A program made the translations under genes and the position numbers. A stretch of 64,000 bases of DNA from Aestuariibacter sp. GS-14. GTDB taxonomy: Bacteria; Pseudomonadota; Gammaproteobacteria; Enterobacterales; Alteromonadaceae. This document shows, in pieces, positions 18,489 to 28,145 of this stretch (position 1 is its first letter; each line of letters starts with the position of its first letter). Where the stretch lies: assembly GCF_006494365.1 (NCBI RefSeq), contig NZ_VHIP01000002.1:62001-126000 (forward strand), written 5' to 3'. The notes beneath the pieces were generated by a model. It was given only the letters and a program-made list of their open reading frames with translations. It had not been told where the DNA came from and searched no databases.

Positions 18489-19009
18489 AAGGCTTTCTTG
18501 TCGATTAAACGCGCACTAAGTACCAAGGCAAACACCACAAAATAGGCGGCAAAGATAATCTGCATCCAGTGGGCCATACCCATTGACAAGAACTGCCAGG
18601 AGTTTTCCAAACAATCACCTGGCGCAGCAAATACAGAAGGCAACCATTCATGCAGTGGCGCCCAGCTTGGGAAGTTGGGGAAAATCTCGCAACTGGCAAA
18701 GAAAGGGTCGTCAGCCTCGATAATTTCTACGTGCTCAGAAGCAACCAAATAGCCCTGAACCGCGCTATATGCCCAAAGGCCAAGTGCCAGGAAGCGGGTA
18801 ACCGCTTTGTTGAACACTACTACCAGCAATCCGGCCAGTACAATGCCCCACATAGCAGTGCGCTGATAAATACACATAATGCAGGGGGCAAGCCCCATGA
18901 CATGTTGAAAGTACAGCGCTGTGCATTCCAGACTAAAAGACGTTAAAAATAACACCAGCCAGGCAGAACGTTGCTCTGCCCACTGGCTCAATCCATGGAT
19001 AAACTTCAT
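18485..19009 (-). CDS. dsbB: Disulfide bond formation protein DsbB
   Basis: An inner-membrane protein that reoxidises DsbA and passes electrons to quinone. It has 174 residues with four membrane spans. The first redox pair is Cys43/Cys46 (CIMC) and the second Cys107/Cys133 in the long periplasmic loop, both as in E. coli. It lies 14 bp downstream of nhaB, the same arrangement as E. coli nhaB-dsbB. Confidence 0.96.
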   Translation of the reverse strand: MKFIHGLSQWAEQRSAWLVLFLTSFSLECTALYFQHVMGLAPCIMCIYQRTAMWGIVLAGLLVVVFNKAVTRFLALGLWAYSAVQGYLVASEHVEIIEADDPFFASCEIFPNFPSWAPLHEWLPSVFAAPGDCLENSWQFLSMGMAHWMQIIFAAYFVVFALVLSARLIDKKAF

Positions 19010-19023
19010 CCTAAATTATGCTC

Positions 19024-20601
19024 CTAGTGCCCACTGTTCGCTGATGGTAAGGCAGAATGGTGTTCAATCAGGTGCATGTCGTATAGCCACTGTGTTGTAT
19101 CTGCCAGACCGATATAGGTTGCGCCAAGACCTACAAATGTCAGCACAATAGTGTAAGGCAGCGCCATTACCACCATTCGGCCATAGGATAAACGCAACAA
19201 CGGGGCAATAGCGGAGGTTAACAGAAACAAAAATGCAGCCTGTCCGTTAGGGGTTGCAACACTTGGCAGGTTGGTACCTGTATTGATGGCAACTGCCAAC
19301 AGATCGAACTGGTCACGGGTAATCTGACCATGCTGCAATGCTTTACTTACTTCTGTGATATACACGGAGCCTACGAATACGTTATCACTCACCATGGATA
19401 ACACACCATTTGCCAGGTAAAACATCACTAGCTGTGTTTCACCCTCAAACGACAATACCCAATGGATAACAGGTGCAAACAAGCCCTGATCAATAATCAC
19501 TGCAACTACACCAAAGAATACGCACAGCAGCGCGGTAAATGGCAGCGCTTCTTCAAACGCCTTACCCAACGCATGCTCTTCAATTACACCACTCATTGAC
19601 GTGGCAAGGATAATAACTGACAGACCAATCAGGCCAACAGCTGCTAGGTGTAACGCTAAACCTACTACCAGCCAAACACCAATTAATGCCTGAATGGCAA
19701 GGCGGGCTTTGTCGCGCACTGAACGGGCTTCGTCCATGTGTTTATCGTACTCAACCAGAATATTGCGCACGGCGGGCGGTAATTTTGCACCGTAACCAAA
19801 GGTCTTGGTTTTTTCCAGCAGAATGGTCGTAAGGATACCCATAACGAAAACAGGTACCGTAATTGGCGACATACGCATAAAGAATTCAACAAAATCCCAG
19901 CCTGCTTTATCGGCAATAATCAGGTTTTGGGGCTCGCCTACCATGGTCATTACACCACCCAATGCGGTACCCACTGCTGAGTGCATCATTAGATTGCGCA
20001 GGAATGCGCGGAAGTCTTCCAGGTCGTTTCTGCCCAGCTCTTGTACCGTGTCGTCGGAGGTGTGGTCGTGATCGGAATGGAATTCTTTGCCCGATGCGAC
20101 CTTGTGATAAATAGTGTAGAAACCCAGACCTACCGCAATGATTACGGCCACCACAGTGAGTGCATCAAGAAATGCAGACAGGAACGCCGACGCCACAATG
20201 AATGACAACGACAGGATAGTTTTATTTTGAACCCTTATTACCAGTTTGGTGAACAAAAAGAGCAACAGGTCTTTCATAAAGTAAATACCGGCCACCATAA
20301 AGACCAGCAGTAACAGTACATCCAGATTTACTTCAATTTCGTGAAGTACATGGTCGGGCGTGGTCATGCCTATAAACAATGCTTCAATGAGCAGCAAACC
20401 ACCGGGCTGTAATGGATAGCACTTCAGTGCCATGGCAAGTGTAAAAATAAATTCCACAATTAACACCCAGCCAGCAAGGTAGGGGTCAAGCATGAATAAC
20501 AGGGGATTAGCAATTAAAAACCCAATGATGGTCTTTTTATACCAGTCTGGCGCGTGTCCCAGAAAGTTCTTATAAATAGCCATGGTCATAGAGGTCTGCA
20601 T
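19024..20601 (-). CDS. nhaB: Na+/H+ antiporter NhaB
   Basis: A sodium:proton antiporter of 525 residues in the inner membrane. About twelve hydrophobic spans are visible. Family blocks include [18 protein letters not shown] near the N terminus, [18 protein letters not shown] in the middle, and [19 protein letters not shown] near the C terminus. It is divergent from fadR with a 289-bp gap, as in E. coli, and leads an operon with dsbB and a GNAT gene. Confidence 0.97.
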   Translation of the reverse strand: MQTSMTMAIYKNFLGHAPDWYKKTIIGFLIANPLLFMLDPYLAGWVLIVEFIFTLAMALKCYPLQPGGLLLIEALFIGMTTPDHVLHEIEVNLDVLLLLVFMVAGIYFMKDLLLFLFTKLVIRVQNKTILSLSFIVASAFLSAFLDALTVVAVIIAVGLGFYTIYHKVASGKEFHSDHDHTSDDTVQELGRNDLEDFRAFLRNLMMHSAVGTALGGVMTMVGEPQNLIIADKAGWDFVEFFMRMSPITVPVFVMGILTTILLEKTKTFGYGAKLPPAVRNILVEYDKHMDEARSVRDKARLAIQALIGVWLVVGLALHLAAVGLIGLSVIILATSMSGVIEEHALGKAFEEALPFTALLCVFFGVVAVIIDQGLFAPVIHWVLSFEGETQLVMFYLANGVLSMVSDNVFVGSVYITEVSKALQHGQITRDQFDLLAVAINTGTNLPSVATPNGQAAFLFLLTSAIAPLLRLSYGRMVVMALPYTIVLTFVGLGATYIGLADTTQWLYDMHLIEHHSALPSANSGH

Positions 20602-20839
20602 CGAGTATTTCCTTTTTTATCACTGGCTTAATTCGTTGTTCTCTGAGTAATAGTAGACGACGAAATTTTGTTTTTCTCAATATATATGGTACTTCTGGTA
20701 TTCAGTAAATACCGTTGTGTCTCGACTAAGCTTGCAAAGACTAACCGATAATCTGTTAGACAGGAAGCTGTAAAAAGGGCGTAAACGACAAAGAAGTCAC
20801 TATATTCGTTATATTTATAGATTGTGTTTGTGAAAATGC

Positions 20840-20856
20840 ATCTGGTACAATCAGTT
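20840..20856 (+). promoter_or_regulatory. Possible FadR autoregulatory site (weak)
   Basis: ATCTGGTACAATCAGTT matches the FadR consensus at 12 of 17 positions and keeps the CTGGT...CAGTT symmetry. It lies 34 bp before the fadR start, probably within or just after the promoter. The remainder of the nhaB-fadR gap is AT-rich and shows no other clear site. Confidence 0.35.
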
Positions 20857-20890
20857 TAGAAGAAAAAGAATGTTCAGCAGGCGAGCAAAT

Positions 20891-21601
20891 ATGATTTATA
20901 AGGCACAAAGTCCGGCTGGTTTTGCCGAAGAGTATATCGTTGAGTCAATCTGGAGCGGGCGCTTTCCTCCCGGCACCATATTACCTGCTGAACGGGAACT
21001 ATCTGAATTAATTGGCGTTACCCGCACCACGTTACGCGAAGTATTGCAGCGTTTAGCGCGCGACGGCTGGCTAACCATTCAACATGGTAAACCTACAAAG
21101 GTGAATAACTTTTGGGAAACCTGCGGGTTGAACATTCTGGAAACGCTGGCGCGTTTAGACCAGGACGGTATTCCCGAGTTGGTAGACAACCTGCTCGCTG
21201 CACGCACCAATCTGAGTGCGGTGTTTATTCGCAGCGCCATCAAAAACAATCCGCATGAGTCTGCCGAAATTATTGCCCGCTACAAGCAGGTAGAAGAAGA
21301 CGGCAAAGCGTTTGCGCATTTCGATTATCAGCTTAACCACGATTTGGCCCTGGCATCGGGCAATAAAGTCTTTGTACTGATGATGAACGGCTTCCGTGGT
21401 CTGTATTCCCGTATCGGTGGATTCTTCTTTGCAGAACAACAGGCGCGGGACGTAGCGAAAGCATTTTATGCCAAGTTACTCACCGTAGCAGAAAGTGGTG
21501 AATACGAAACCGTGCCTGCGGTGATCCGTGAGTACGGTATAGCCAGTGGCAAGGTGTGGATGGATATCCGCGACACCATGCCGCAGGATTTGGTTGATTA
21601 A
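20891..21601 (+). CDS. fadR: Fatty acid metabolism regulator FadR
   Basis: A GntR-family acyl-CoA-responsive regulator: it represses fad genes and activates fabA/fabB when not bound to long-chain acyl-CoA. It has 236 residues from ATG 20891, matching the E. coli start ([14 protein letters not shown]); the ATG at 20870 adds seven residues with no support. The winged-helix N terminus, including [19 protein letters not shown], is nearly identical to E. coli, so the same operator should be read. The C-terminal acyl-CoA domain is less conserved but complete ([11 protein letters not shown]). Confidence 0.97.
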   Translation: MIYKAQSPAGFAEEYIVESIWSGRFPPGTILPAERELSELIGVTRTTLREVLQRLARDGWLTIQHGKPTKVNNFWETCGLNILETLARLDQDGIPELVDNLLAARTNLSAVFIRSAIKNNPHESAEIIARYKQVEEDGKAFAHFDYQLNHDLALASGNKVFVLMMNGFRGLYSRIGGFFFAEQQARDVAKAFYAKLLTVAESGEYETVPAVIREYGIASGKVWMDIRDTMPQDLVD

Positions 21602-21629
21602 TTCAATTTAAAACGACATCACTAGAAAT

Positions 21630-21658
21630 CGCCGAATGAAAATATTCGGCGTTTTTTT
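21630..21658 (+). terminator. Rho-independent terminator after fadR
   Basis: An 8-bp stem CGCCGAAT/ATTCGGCG with a 6-base loop is followed by seven T. It lies 28 bp past the fadR stop. Confidence 0.9.
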
Positions 21659-21738
21659 ATTCAAAAGTTGTGTTTTTAGTATGCGGTTTCTAAAAGTCCT
21701 CCGTACACTGTACTCAGACAGTTAAAGGAGAGTTCATC

Positions 21739-22098
21739 ATGACTACTAAAGACGACATCAAAACCAAAATCAATGAAGCTGAAGAATTTGCACGTAAAAT
21801 CTGGTTAGCAGGTTTAGGTGCTTATGGTAAGAGCATTGATGAAGCGCAAGGCCAGTACGAAAAGCTGACTTCTGAAGCCAGCAAAATGTTTAACGAGCTG
21901 GTAAGTAAAGGCGAAACGCTGGAAACAGAAGCGAAAGACAAATTCAAGGAAACTACCTCTGAAGTTGAAAGTCGTGTTTCTGAAGTGCGCAAAAAATTAG
22001 GTCTGGACGCAGACGACACTGATCAACGTATTGACGAGTTGTCAGCTAAAATCGACGCCCTCACCGAAGCCGTTGCAAAACTGGCTGCAAACAAATAG
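21739..22098 (+). CDS. Phasin (PhaI/PhaF type, poly-granule associated)
   Basis: A 119-residue protein of the PhaI/PhaF phasin family, which coats polyhydroxyalkanoate granules. It is highly charged and almost wholly helical. The family N-terminal block EFARKIWLAGLGAYGKS is at about 17-33; the C-terminal third (RIDELSAKIDALTEAVAKL) is a heptad-type coiled coil. AAAGGAG is 8 bases before the ATG. A second phasin-like gene follows after 46 bp. No PHA synthase is in the window, so the granule may be PHA made elsewhere or another lipid body. Confidence 0.85.
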   Translation: MTTKDDIKTKINEAEEFARKIWLAGLGAYGKSIDEAQGQYEKLTSEASKMFNELVSKGETLETEAKDKFKETTSEVESRVSEVRKKLGLDADDTDQRIDELSAKIDALTEAVAKLAANK

Positions 22099-22144
22099 AT
22101 CCCTGCGGGCAGGCTTACTGCCCGATATTGGGTAAGGAATGATT

Positions 22145-22669
22145 ATGTCAGATAAAAAGCCCACATCACCGCTGTTTGCCTGGTTTGAAGCGGGGTTAGG
22201 ATTAGTGGCTGATCAGGTAACTCAGGCAAATCAGCAAGTGCAGCAAACGCTGAATGAGTCTCAACAGGCCCTGAACGAACTGGCCTCGCGAGGCGAACAG
22301 GTTGAGTCTCAATTGCGCAAAGCGGTTGATCCGGCTCAATGGTGTGAAGTGTGGCGTCAGTCGCCATTGCATCATTGGATGCCAAGCTTTACCACGCCAA
22401 GGCAAAAGCGTGCTGCACAGATTGATGTGTTGTCGGGTAAAGTGGATTTGCTGGTAGAGCAGGTGGCCTTGTTGGCTGCTAAGCAAGCTGCCGCTAAGTC
22501 GCAAGATGCTGCGGCAAAGCCTGCAACCAAATCACGTGCGAAAGCGGCTACAAGCAAACCGGCAGAGCCGGCAAGCAAAGCGGCTGCAAAAGCGACAACC
22601 ACGCGTAAAACTGCAGCGCAAAAACCTGCTGCAACCAAGGCGAAAACAACGCCGCCGAAGCAGGACTAA
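22145..22669 (+). CDS. PhaF-like protein with histone H1-like Ala/Lys tail
   Basis: A 174-residue protein. ATG 22145 is chosen because AAGGA lies six bases upstream; the in-frame ATG at 22139 touches the ribosome site. The first half is a polar helix (Gln- and Asn-rich, 20-60) and then a short coiled coil, LSGKVDLLVEQVALLAAK, like the end of the preceding phasin. The last about 65 residues are a low-complexity run of Ala, Lys, Thr and Pro, as in Pseudomonas PhaF, whose tail binds DNA and spreads granules between daughter cells. By analogy this may link granules to the nucleoid. Confidence 0.75.
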   Translation: MSDKKPTSPLFAWFEAGLGLVADQVTQANQQVQQTLNESQQALNELASRGEQVESQLRKAVDPAQWCEVWRQSPLHHWMPSFTTPRQKRAAQIDVLSGKVDLLVEQVALLAAKQAAAKSQDAAAKPATKSRAKAATSKPAEPASKAAAKATTTRKTAAQKPAATKAKTTPPKQD

Positions 22670-22686
22670 TCAAACCAACCTATTCA

Positions 22687-22711
22687 AAAACGGGCTTCGG
22701 CCCGTTTTTTG
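22687..22711 (+). terminator. Rho-independent terminator after the phasin pair
   Basis: Stem ACGGGC/GCCCGT with a TTCG tetraloop and a run of six T. Confidence 0.9.
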
Positions 22712-22906
22712 TGCTTTAAACAGACAAAACTGTATTTGTCTGTATGAACAAGCCAAAAATCTTCTTCGTTGTTTGTCTTTTACATTTCCTAACAGACCGT
22801 TTTGCGCATGCAAATAGTCGCCAGTCTCCCGGATTATTGCTACGCTAAAACGCTAAGCATCAAATACACAACGACAATAAAGACAATAATCCAAAAGGAC
22901 TCAACT

Positions 22907-24970
22907 ATGCGCCTGTCTCACATTGGCCTGTTCGTTGCCGGCCTTACCGCCTGTAGCGGTGAACCGCCAACTACAACATCAAACACCCTACAAGCACAGC
23001 AATCATCGGTATCTACGATTCGACAATACAATGTATTGTTTGGCGGAACAGACGTTGGCGATATGACCATTACTCAGAAAGGCCCGGTAATTGATATTAA
23101 TTACGGCTTTAGTAACAACGGCCGGGGGGCAAGCAGTGAAGAAACACTTTTATTGTCTGAGGCGGGCATTCCCATTTCGTGGTCGATTAAAGGGAAAACC
23201 ACCTTTGGCAACGCAGTAAATGAAACCTATGAGCTAAAAGACGGTGTAGCAAGCTGGACCGCGGCGGCCGGTGCAGGTGAAGAGAGCATTGCCGACGATG
23301 CCATTTATATTGCGCAAAATCCCAGCCCCTATGCGCTTTACCTTTATACAAAGACCGTTCTGGAAGCCGGTGGCGAGCCTTACCCTGCATTGCCTGCTGG
23401 TCTTGTTACTGTGTCAGAAAAGCGCAAGTTAACCTTAGGAAGCGGCGAAAGCGCAGTAAATGCAACGCTGTACGCACTGGGCGGCATAAATCTGAATCCC
23501 AGTTATGTGATATTAGATGACAAGCAAGAGTTTGTTGCGGTGGTATCGCCCCGTTTTGCCTTGCTTCGCGAAGGATTGGAAGGAGAAGACAAGCGCTTAC
23601 GTGAACTGGCAGCCACTCTAAACACAGAACGTTATGAAGATATCGCCAAAGACGTTACACATCAGTACGAACAAACGGTGCGGGTTAATAACGTGCGTAT
23701 TTTCGATCCTAAAGCGTTGGCATTAACTGCGCTGTCTTCTGTGGTAATTAAAGGTAACGTGATCACGGCGATAGAACCCGTTCAATCCCAACCCGCTACA
23801 GACGAAGTGTTTATCGACGGTGAGGGCGGTACCCTGGTTGCTGGCTTGTATGATATGCACGGCCACGTTGGCGATGATCGCGCCATACTTAATGTCATGG
23901 CCGGCGTAACCGGTATGCGGGATATGGGTAACGAAGATGATGTGCTGTCGGCGTTAATCGATAAAATCGACAAGGGTATTTTGATTGGTCCTAAAATTAC
24001 TAAAAGTGGCTTTATTGAAGGGGTGAGTGATTACAGCGCCGCAACGGGTGAACTGGCCCCAACCAAAGAAGACGCACTCGCACTGATCCGCGACTATGCG
24101 GAAAAAGGCTACTGGCAAATTAAAATCTACAATTCTATGAACGGTGAATGGGTGCCGGACATGACCAAAGAGGCGCATCGCTTGGGCTTGCGTGTGGCTG
24201 GCCATGTGCCCGCGTTTTATCGCGCCGACCAAATGATTGAAGGCGGTTACGACGAGCTTACACACATCAATCAGATCATGCTGGGCTGGGTATTAAAGCC
24301 AGAAGAGGATACACGGACATTATTTCGTATTACGGGTATGAAGCGCTTTGTGGATTTAGACTTATCCAGTGATGCGGTTAAGCATACCCTGGACCTAATG
24401 GTAGAAAACAACATCGCCCACGACCCTACCATGGTGATCCACGAATATGCCATGACCGGTAGAAATGGAATTACCAATAAAGCGGTTGCCAATTATGTGG
24501 AACACATGCCGGTTAGCGAGCAACGCTCTGCAAAATCCGCCATGTTAAACGTTGCCGACGAGGCTGAAGATCAAGCGTATCTCACCGCGTATCAAAAAAT
24601 TCTGGATACACTGTCGCTTATGCACAAACGCGGTATTCTGCTGGTGCCCGGCACTGACATGGGCGGCGCCTTCTATTTACATCGCGAACTGGTACTGTTT
24701 GAGAAAATCGGTATGTCAGCGGCTGAAGCGTTAAAACGCGGTAGTTACGATATGGCCCAGTATCTGGGGCATACAGAACGTGGTGCGGTTGAAGTAGGTA
24801 AAGAAGCCGATTTCTTCCTGGTACACGGCGATCCCACAGCAGACTTGTCAGTGTTAAAATCCATGGCTATGGTAGTAACACAAGGTAAGTATTACTTCCC
24901 CTCAGAGGTCTACCCGGAGTTTGGTATTAAACCATTTACTGAGGTGCCCAGGGTGGTGGTGCCAGATTAA
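22907..24970 (+). CDS. Lipoprotein amidohydrolase (imidazolonepropionase-like)
   Basis: A 687-residue exported amidohydrolase. The start at ATG 22907 has AAGG eight bases upstream; the longer frame adds 35 polar residues. The signal peptide ends in LTAC, so Cys16 is a likely lipid anchor. Residues about 35-265 form a beta-rich N-terminal domain that I do not recognise. The amidohydrolase barrel follows, with the metal motif DMHGHV, QIKIYN with a probable metal-bridging Lys, VAGHVPA and DELTHINQ with His ligands, and GTDMGG with the catalytic Asp. Similar proteins include dipeptidases and prolidases; the substrate is not known. A terminator precedes it, so it is transcribed alone. Confidence 0.83.
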   Translation: MRLSHIGLFVAGLTACSGEPPTTTSNTLQAQQSSVSTIRQYNVLFGGTDVGDMTITQKGPVIDINYGFSNNGRGASSEETLLLSEAGIPISWSIKGKTTFGNAVNETYELKDGVASWTAAAGAGEESIADDAIYIAQNPSPYALYLYTKTVLEAGGEPYPALPAGLVTVSEKRKLTLGSGESAVNATLYALGGINLNPSYVILDDKQEFVAVVSPRFALLREGLEGEDKRLRELAATLNTERYEDIAKDVTHQYEQTVRVNNVRIFDPKALALTALSSVVIKGNVITAIEPVQSQPATDEVFIDGEGGTLVAGLYDMHGHVGDDRAILNVMAGVTGMRDMGNEDDVLSALIDKIDKGILIGPKITKSGFIEGVSDYSAATGELAPTKEDALALIRDYAEKGYWQIKIYNSMNGEWVPDMTKEAHRLGLRVAGHVPAFYRADQMIEGGYDELTHINQIMLGWVLKPEEDTRTLFRITGMKRFVDLDLSSDAVKHTLDLMVENNIAHDPTMVIHEYAMTGRNGITNKAVANYVEHMPVSEQRSAKSAMLNVADEAEDQAYLTAYQKILDTLSLMHKRGILLVPGTDMGGAFYLHRELVLFEKIGMSAAEALKRGSYDMAQYLGHTERGAVEVGKEADFFLVHGDPTADLSVLKSMAMVVTQGKYYFPSEVYPEFGIKPFTEVPRVVVPD

Positions 24971-25019
24971 TCCTGATAGAAATCAGGTTTAATCAAGTTG
25001 ATAGGTTATTTTGATAAGA

Positions 25020-25049
25020 CCCCGGATAAGTACTGCGTACTTTCCGGGG
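25020..25049. repeat. Long imperfect hairpin between convergent genes
   Basis: CCCCGGA-AAGTAC with GTACTT-TCCGGGG around a 3-base loop gives a stem of about 13 bp with one bulge. No T run follows, so it may act on RNA stability or as part of the adjacent repeat rather than as a classical terminator. A smaller CCTGAT/ATCAGG hairpin with TTT lies at 24972-24990 just after the amidohydrolase stop. Confidence 0.55.
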
Positions 25050-25067
25050 CGACTGAACAGGATGGTA

Positions 25068-25126
25068 CCGTCATCCATGAATCGCCCTCATTCCGTCATC
25101 CCTGAATCGCGAAGCGATGTCAGGGA
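25068..25126 (+). repeat. Palindromic intergenic repeat, copy 1 (head plus palindrome)
   Basis: A truncated head CCGTCATCCATGAATCGCC at 25068 is followed 25 bp later by the full unit CCGTCATCCCTGAATCGC, which folds into the hairpin 25099-25126 (TCCCTGA/TCAGGGA outside, ATCGC/GCGAT inside, GAA loop). Related copies lie at 57897-57979 and, inverted, at 58029-58090. Confidence 0.75.
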
Positions 25127-25172
25127 ACTAACCAAACAGGTCGCCGCAAGTGACATAACCTACACCTATCCA

Positions 25173-26633
25173 CTAAGCAGGCACACGTTCAAACAGCTTG
25201 GCCTCGCGTTGTTTTAGCGCCCTTAATTTACTTCGCAATGTTTCACTTATCATGGTATTGCGGCGGATTACATCCAGTTGCGGCCAGCTTGCTCGTTCTC
25301 CGCTCTCAATCAAGGCTTTGATACTGACTAGTGTGGGATTAGCAACGACCTGCATAAGATTGCGAATTTGTTTCTCAGGTAGAATATTAATATTACCAAC
25401 GTATTGCTGGTCGATTACCGAGCGGATTTTGTGAATAGCAAGCTTACCTCCGCGATTAGGCACTAGTTGCTCCATAATGTCGAAAGCGAACACACTGTTA
25501 GTCTTTGCTAACTGACTAATATGCCGCAATGTCATGCTGGTTAAGGTTTTTGCCTGAGAACGTGCGCCCGTTAAGAATGGCACCGCCAGTGGGTTGGTCT
25601 GACTTACTATACTGTGGTTTACCCCATACAAACGGGATAATTGCTGAAAGGGGAGATCGGCCATAATCGAGCCATCGGCAAACCGACGGTTGGGAATGTA
25701 GGGCACAATGTTGCCTTCAGCATTCTTTGCTTTTAACTGCACAGGTGTGAACAACATTGGCACAGCACAAGACGCACGCACAGCCTGGGTGATTAACGCA
25801 TTGGGTGAGGTTTTGGCATTTAATAAACGCGAATACTGATGCAGGTCCGCAGGCGAAACGGTTACCGTTACATGCCTGCCGGTTTTGACAAAGGCTTCTT
25901 CAAAGGTGGTTAAATCGAACAGTGAAATCAGCGTATTTTCTAACGCCCGGCTGTCTAATAAACTCTTATTACCCAGGCCACCCCAAAGTCGCCAGTTCTT
26001 AAAGTGTTCATAAATAAATTCGGCGCTCAGCGATTCCAGTAACTCATTGTGGGTGCGAGTGGCCAGCATAGCTGCAATAATGGAACCCGCACTTGCACCT
26101 GAAATAACAGTAGGCAATAAATTTTGTTCGTTAAGCGACTTCACTACACCACAGTGAAAAAAACCAAGGCCAGCGCCACCCGACAGCATTAAACAACTGC
26201 GGCCATAGGCGTGGGCGGTTTCTTCAAAAAACGTGAGTTTGTCGTAAAAGTCAACCACATCTTCATCGGCAGTGTATATTTGCTCGAGGGCACTCACTAC
26301 CTGATTGATAAACTCTTCAATTAAATGCTTGGTGCCGATTTTACAATGGGCGAGTAGCTCGGGATTGGCAATATTGCCCAGGTTACCGTGTAATCCTTCG
26401 TGCAATATCGACATCAGTGCCGGAATATCCTGTTGGCTTTGCGCCAGTTTGATACGCTGAACGCGTTTGCGGATCAAACGGTAGTCGTAGTCTCTGCTAT
26501 GGTCCTTGGCTTTCCAGTCGTTGGCGCCTGATAAGGCATCATGTGCCAGGCAGGCATCGCGGTATTCGGCGTAGTTACCCGCGTTATCGAGTGCTTTCTC
26601 GATATCTGATAATTGTGTTGAAAACAGAGACAT
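25173..26633 (-). CDS. Patatin-like phospholipase with DUF3336 N-terminal domain
   Basis: A 486-residue lipase of the type found in triacylglycerol lipases and yeast Tgl proteins. DUF3336 covers about 1-140. The patatin domain starts with the oxyanion block SGGAGLGFFH (151-160); the nucleophile is Ser181 in GASAG and the catalytic Asp320 is in FADGS. It lacks a signal peptide. Divergently placed opposite DUF445, TetR and WS/DGAT acyltransferase genes, it fits a role in mobilising stored neutral lipids; that role is inferred. Confidence 0.9.
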   Translation of the reverse strand: MSLFSTQLSDIEKALDNAGNYAEYRDACLAHDALSGANDWKAKDHSRDYDYRLIRKRVQRIKLAQSQQDIPALMSILHEGLHGNLGNIANPELLAHCKIGTKHLIEEFINQVVSALEQIYTADEDVVDFYDKLTFFEETAHAYGRSCLMLSGGAGLGFFHCGVVKSLNEQNLLPTVISGASAGSIIAAMLATRTHNELLESLSAEFIYEHFKNWRLWGGLGNKSLLDSRALENTLISLFDLTTFEEAFVKTGRHVTVTVSPADLHQYSRLLNAKTSPNALITQAVRASCAVPMLFTPVQLKAKNAEGNIVPYIPNRRFADGSIMADLPFQQLSRLYGVNHSIVSQTNPLAVPFLTGARSQAKTLTSMTLRHISQLAKTNSVFAFDIMEQLVPNRGGKLAIHKIRSVIDQQYVGNINILPEKQIRNLMQVVANPTLVSIKALIESGERASWPQLDVIRRNTMISETLRSKLRALKQREAKLFERVPA

Positions 26634-26928
26634 ACTTCCTCCCCGGCGTTGGGACTACCTGCTTACTGGCAGTGTATGCAGCAAAATTAGAATCTGCTAC
26701 CCAATCCCAGTAAAACCCACTTATATTTGTAAAGTGTATGTGAAATTGCAGGTTAGAGCCACAAACAGCAAAATTCGTTCAAGTTAGCTGCATTTTCTTA
26801 TCTGTTTTTATGCTTATACGTGTACAGATCAATAATTGCATCTATAAATAAAGTTAAGTTGACCCGCGCGTCGGCAGTCAGTAGCCTGAACACTGCTAAA
26901 CATTAAAATAACGAAACGTAGCACCAAC

Positions 26929-28140
26929 ATGGACTGGAATTTACAAACATTGAGTTTGCTGTCTATCCCGCTTATCAGTGCGCTGGTGGGGTGGGGCACA
27001 AACTACCTCGCGGTAAAAATGATGTTCTACCCGCTGAAATTTGTTGGCATTCCGCCAATATTTGGCTGGCAGGGATTAATACCGGCCAAACGAAAGGAAA
27101 TGGCCGAAATTGAAGTAGAACTGGTGCTGGGTAAATTACTTAGCGTGGAAGAGCTCGCCAACCGCCTTGAGCCGGAAGCCCTTACCAAAGCAATTGAACA
27201 TCGCCTACATCAGGTGGTGCGAAAAATAGTAAATGAAGTTATGGAGTCGTCGGCGCCAACCGTATGGGCGGCGTTGCCTGTACAGGGCAAGAATCTGGTT
27301 TACCGACGCATCGAAGACGACATTCCCTATTTGGTTGCAAAAATGGTGGAGGACTTCCAGCATAACGTAAATGAAATTCTCGACATCAAAGAGCTGGTGG
27401 TTGAGCAACTGGTTAATTCTCCCGAACTTATCAACGAAATTTTCCTGCGCTCGGGTGAAAAAGAATTCCCGTTTATTGTGCAGTCAGGTTTTTACTTTGG
27501 ATTCTTATTTGGCCTGCCTACCATGGCATTGTGGTATTTCTATCAGGAATGGTGGATTTTACCTCTGGGGGGGCTGCTGGTGGGGTATGCCACTAATTGG
27601 ATCGCCATTAAAATTATCTTCGAACCCAAACAGCCAATACGATTTGCGGGTCTTACCATACAAGGCATGTTTTTAAAGCGGCAAACCGAAGTGTCCCGGG
27701 TGTATGCCGACATTATTGAACAAAAGCTGATCAATCCGAAGAACATCACGCATATGATTTTACACGGTTCGGGATCGGCGCAATTGCTCGAACTGATCGA
27801 ATTACACGTTAACGACGCCATTGAACGTTACGTTGCAATCGCACAGCCCTACTTTGCCCTTGGTGTCGGTTCGGAAAATTATTTCAAAATGAAGTCCATG
27901 GCCGTAAAACGCCTTTTCGAGGATTCCGACAAGTACTTGTACTATGCTTTTGATTATGCAAATGAGGCGCTACGCGTGGGCGACGATTTGTGCGAGCGTA
28001 TGCAGGCGCTGAGTTCAGAAGAATTTGAAGGGGTGCTAAGACCAGCGTACCAGCAGGATGAGTGGAAGCTGATTGTTACCGGTGCCATTCTGGGTATGGC
28101 TGCAGGCTTCGCACAACTGTACTTAATGATGTTGGGATAA
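26929..28140 (+). CDS. DUF445 family membrane protein
   Basis: A 403-residue DUF445 protein, function unknown. The N-terminal span contains the family signature GWGTNYLAVKMMFYP (about 22-36), repeated in part as VGYATNWIAIKIIFEP (about 219-234), so the protein looks like an internal duplication. Two further hydrophobic stretches lie at about 187-210 and at the C terminus. The TetR gene follows after 5 bp, so they are probably co-transcribed. The 295-bp gap before it (26634-26928) is AT-rich; no gene or clear motif was found there. Confidence 0.88.
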   Translation: MDWNLQTLSLLSIPLISALVGWGTNYLAVKMMFYPLKFVGIPPIFGWQGLIPAKRKEMAEIEVELVLGKLLSVEELANRLEPEALTKAIEHRLHQVVRKIVNEVMESSAPTVWAALPVQGKNLVYRRIEDDIPYLVAKMVEDFQHNVNEILDIKELVVEQLVNSPELINEIFLRSGEKEFPFIVQSGFYFGFLFGLPTMALWYFYQEWWILPLGGLLVGYATNWIAIKIIFEPKQPIRFAGLTIQGMFLKRQTEVSRVYADIIEQKLINPKNITHMILHGSGSAQLLELIELHVNDAIERYVAIAQPYFALGVGSENYFKMKSMAVKRLFEDSDKYLYYAFDYANEALRVGDDLCERMQALSSEEFEGVLRPAYQQDEWKLIVTGAILGMAAGFAQLYLMMLG

Positions 28141-28145
28141 TTGCT

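Noticed and set aside
25011-25217. 68-codon frame over the repeat at 25.0-25.2 kb
   Set aside because: It runs across palindromic repeats and into the patatin gene in antisense; no ribosome site.
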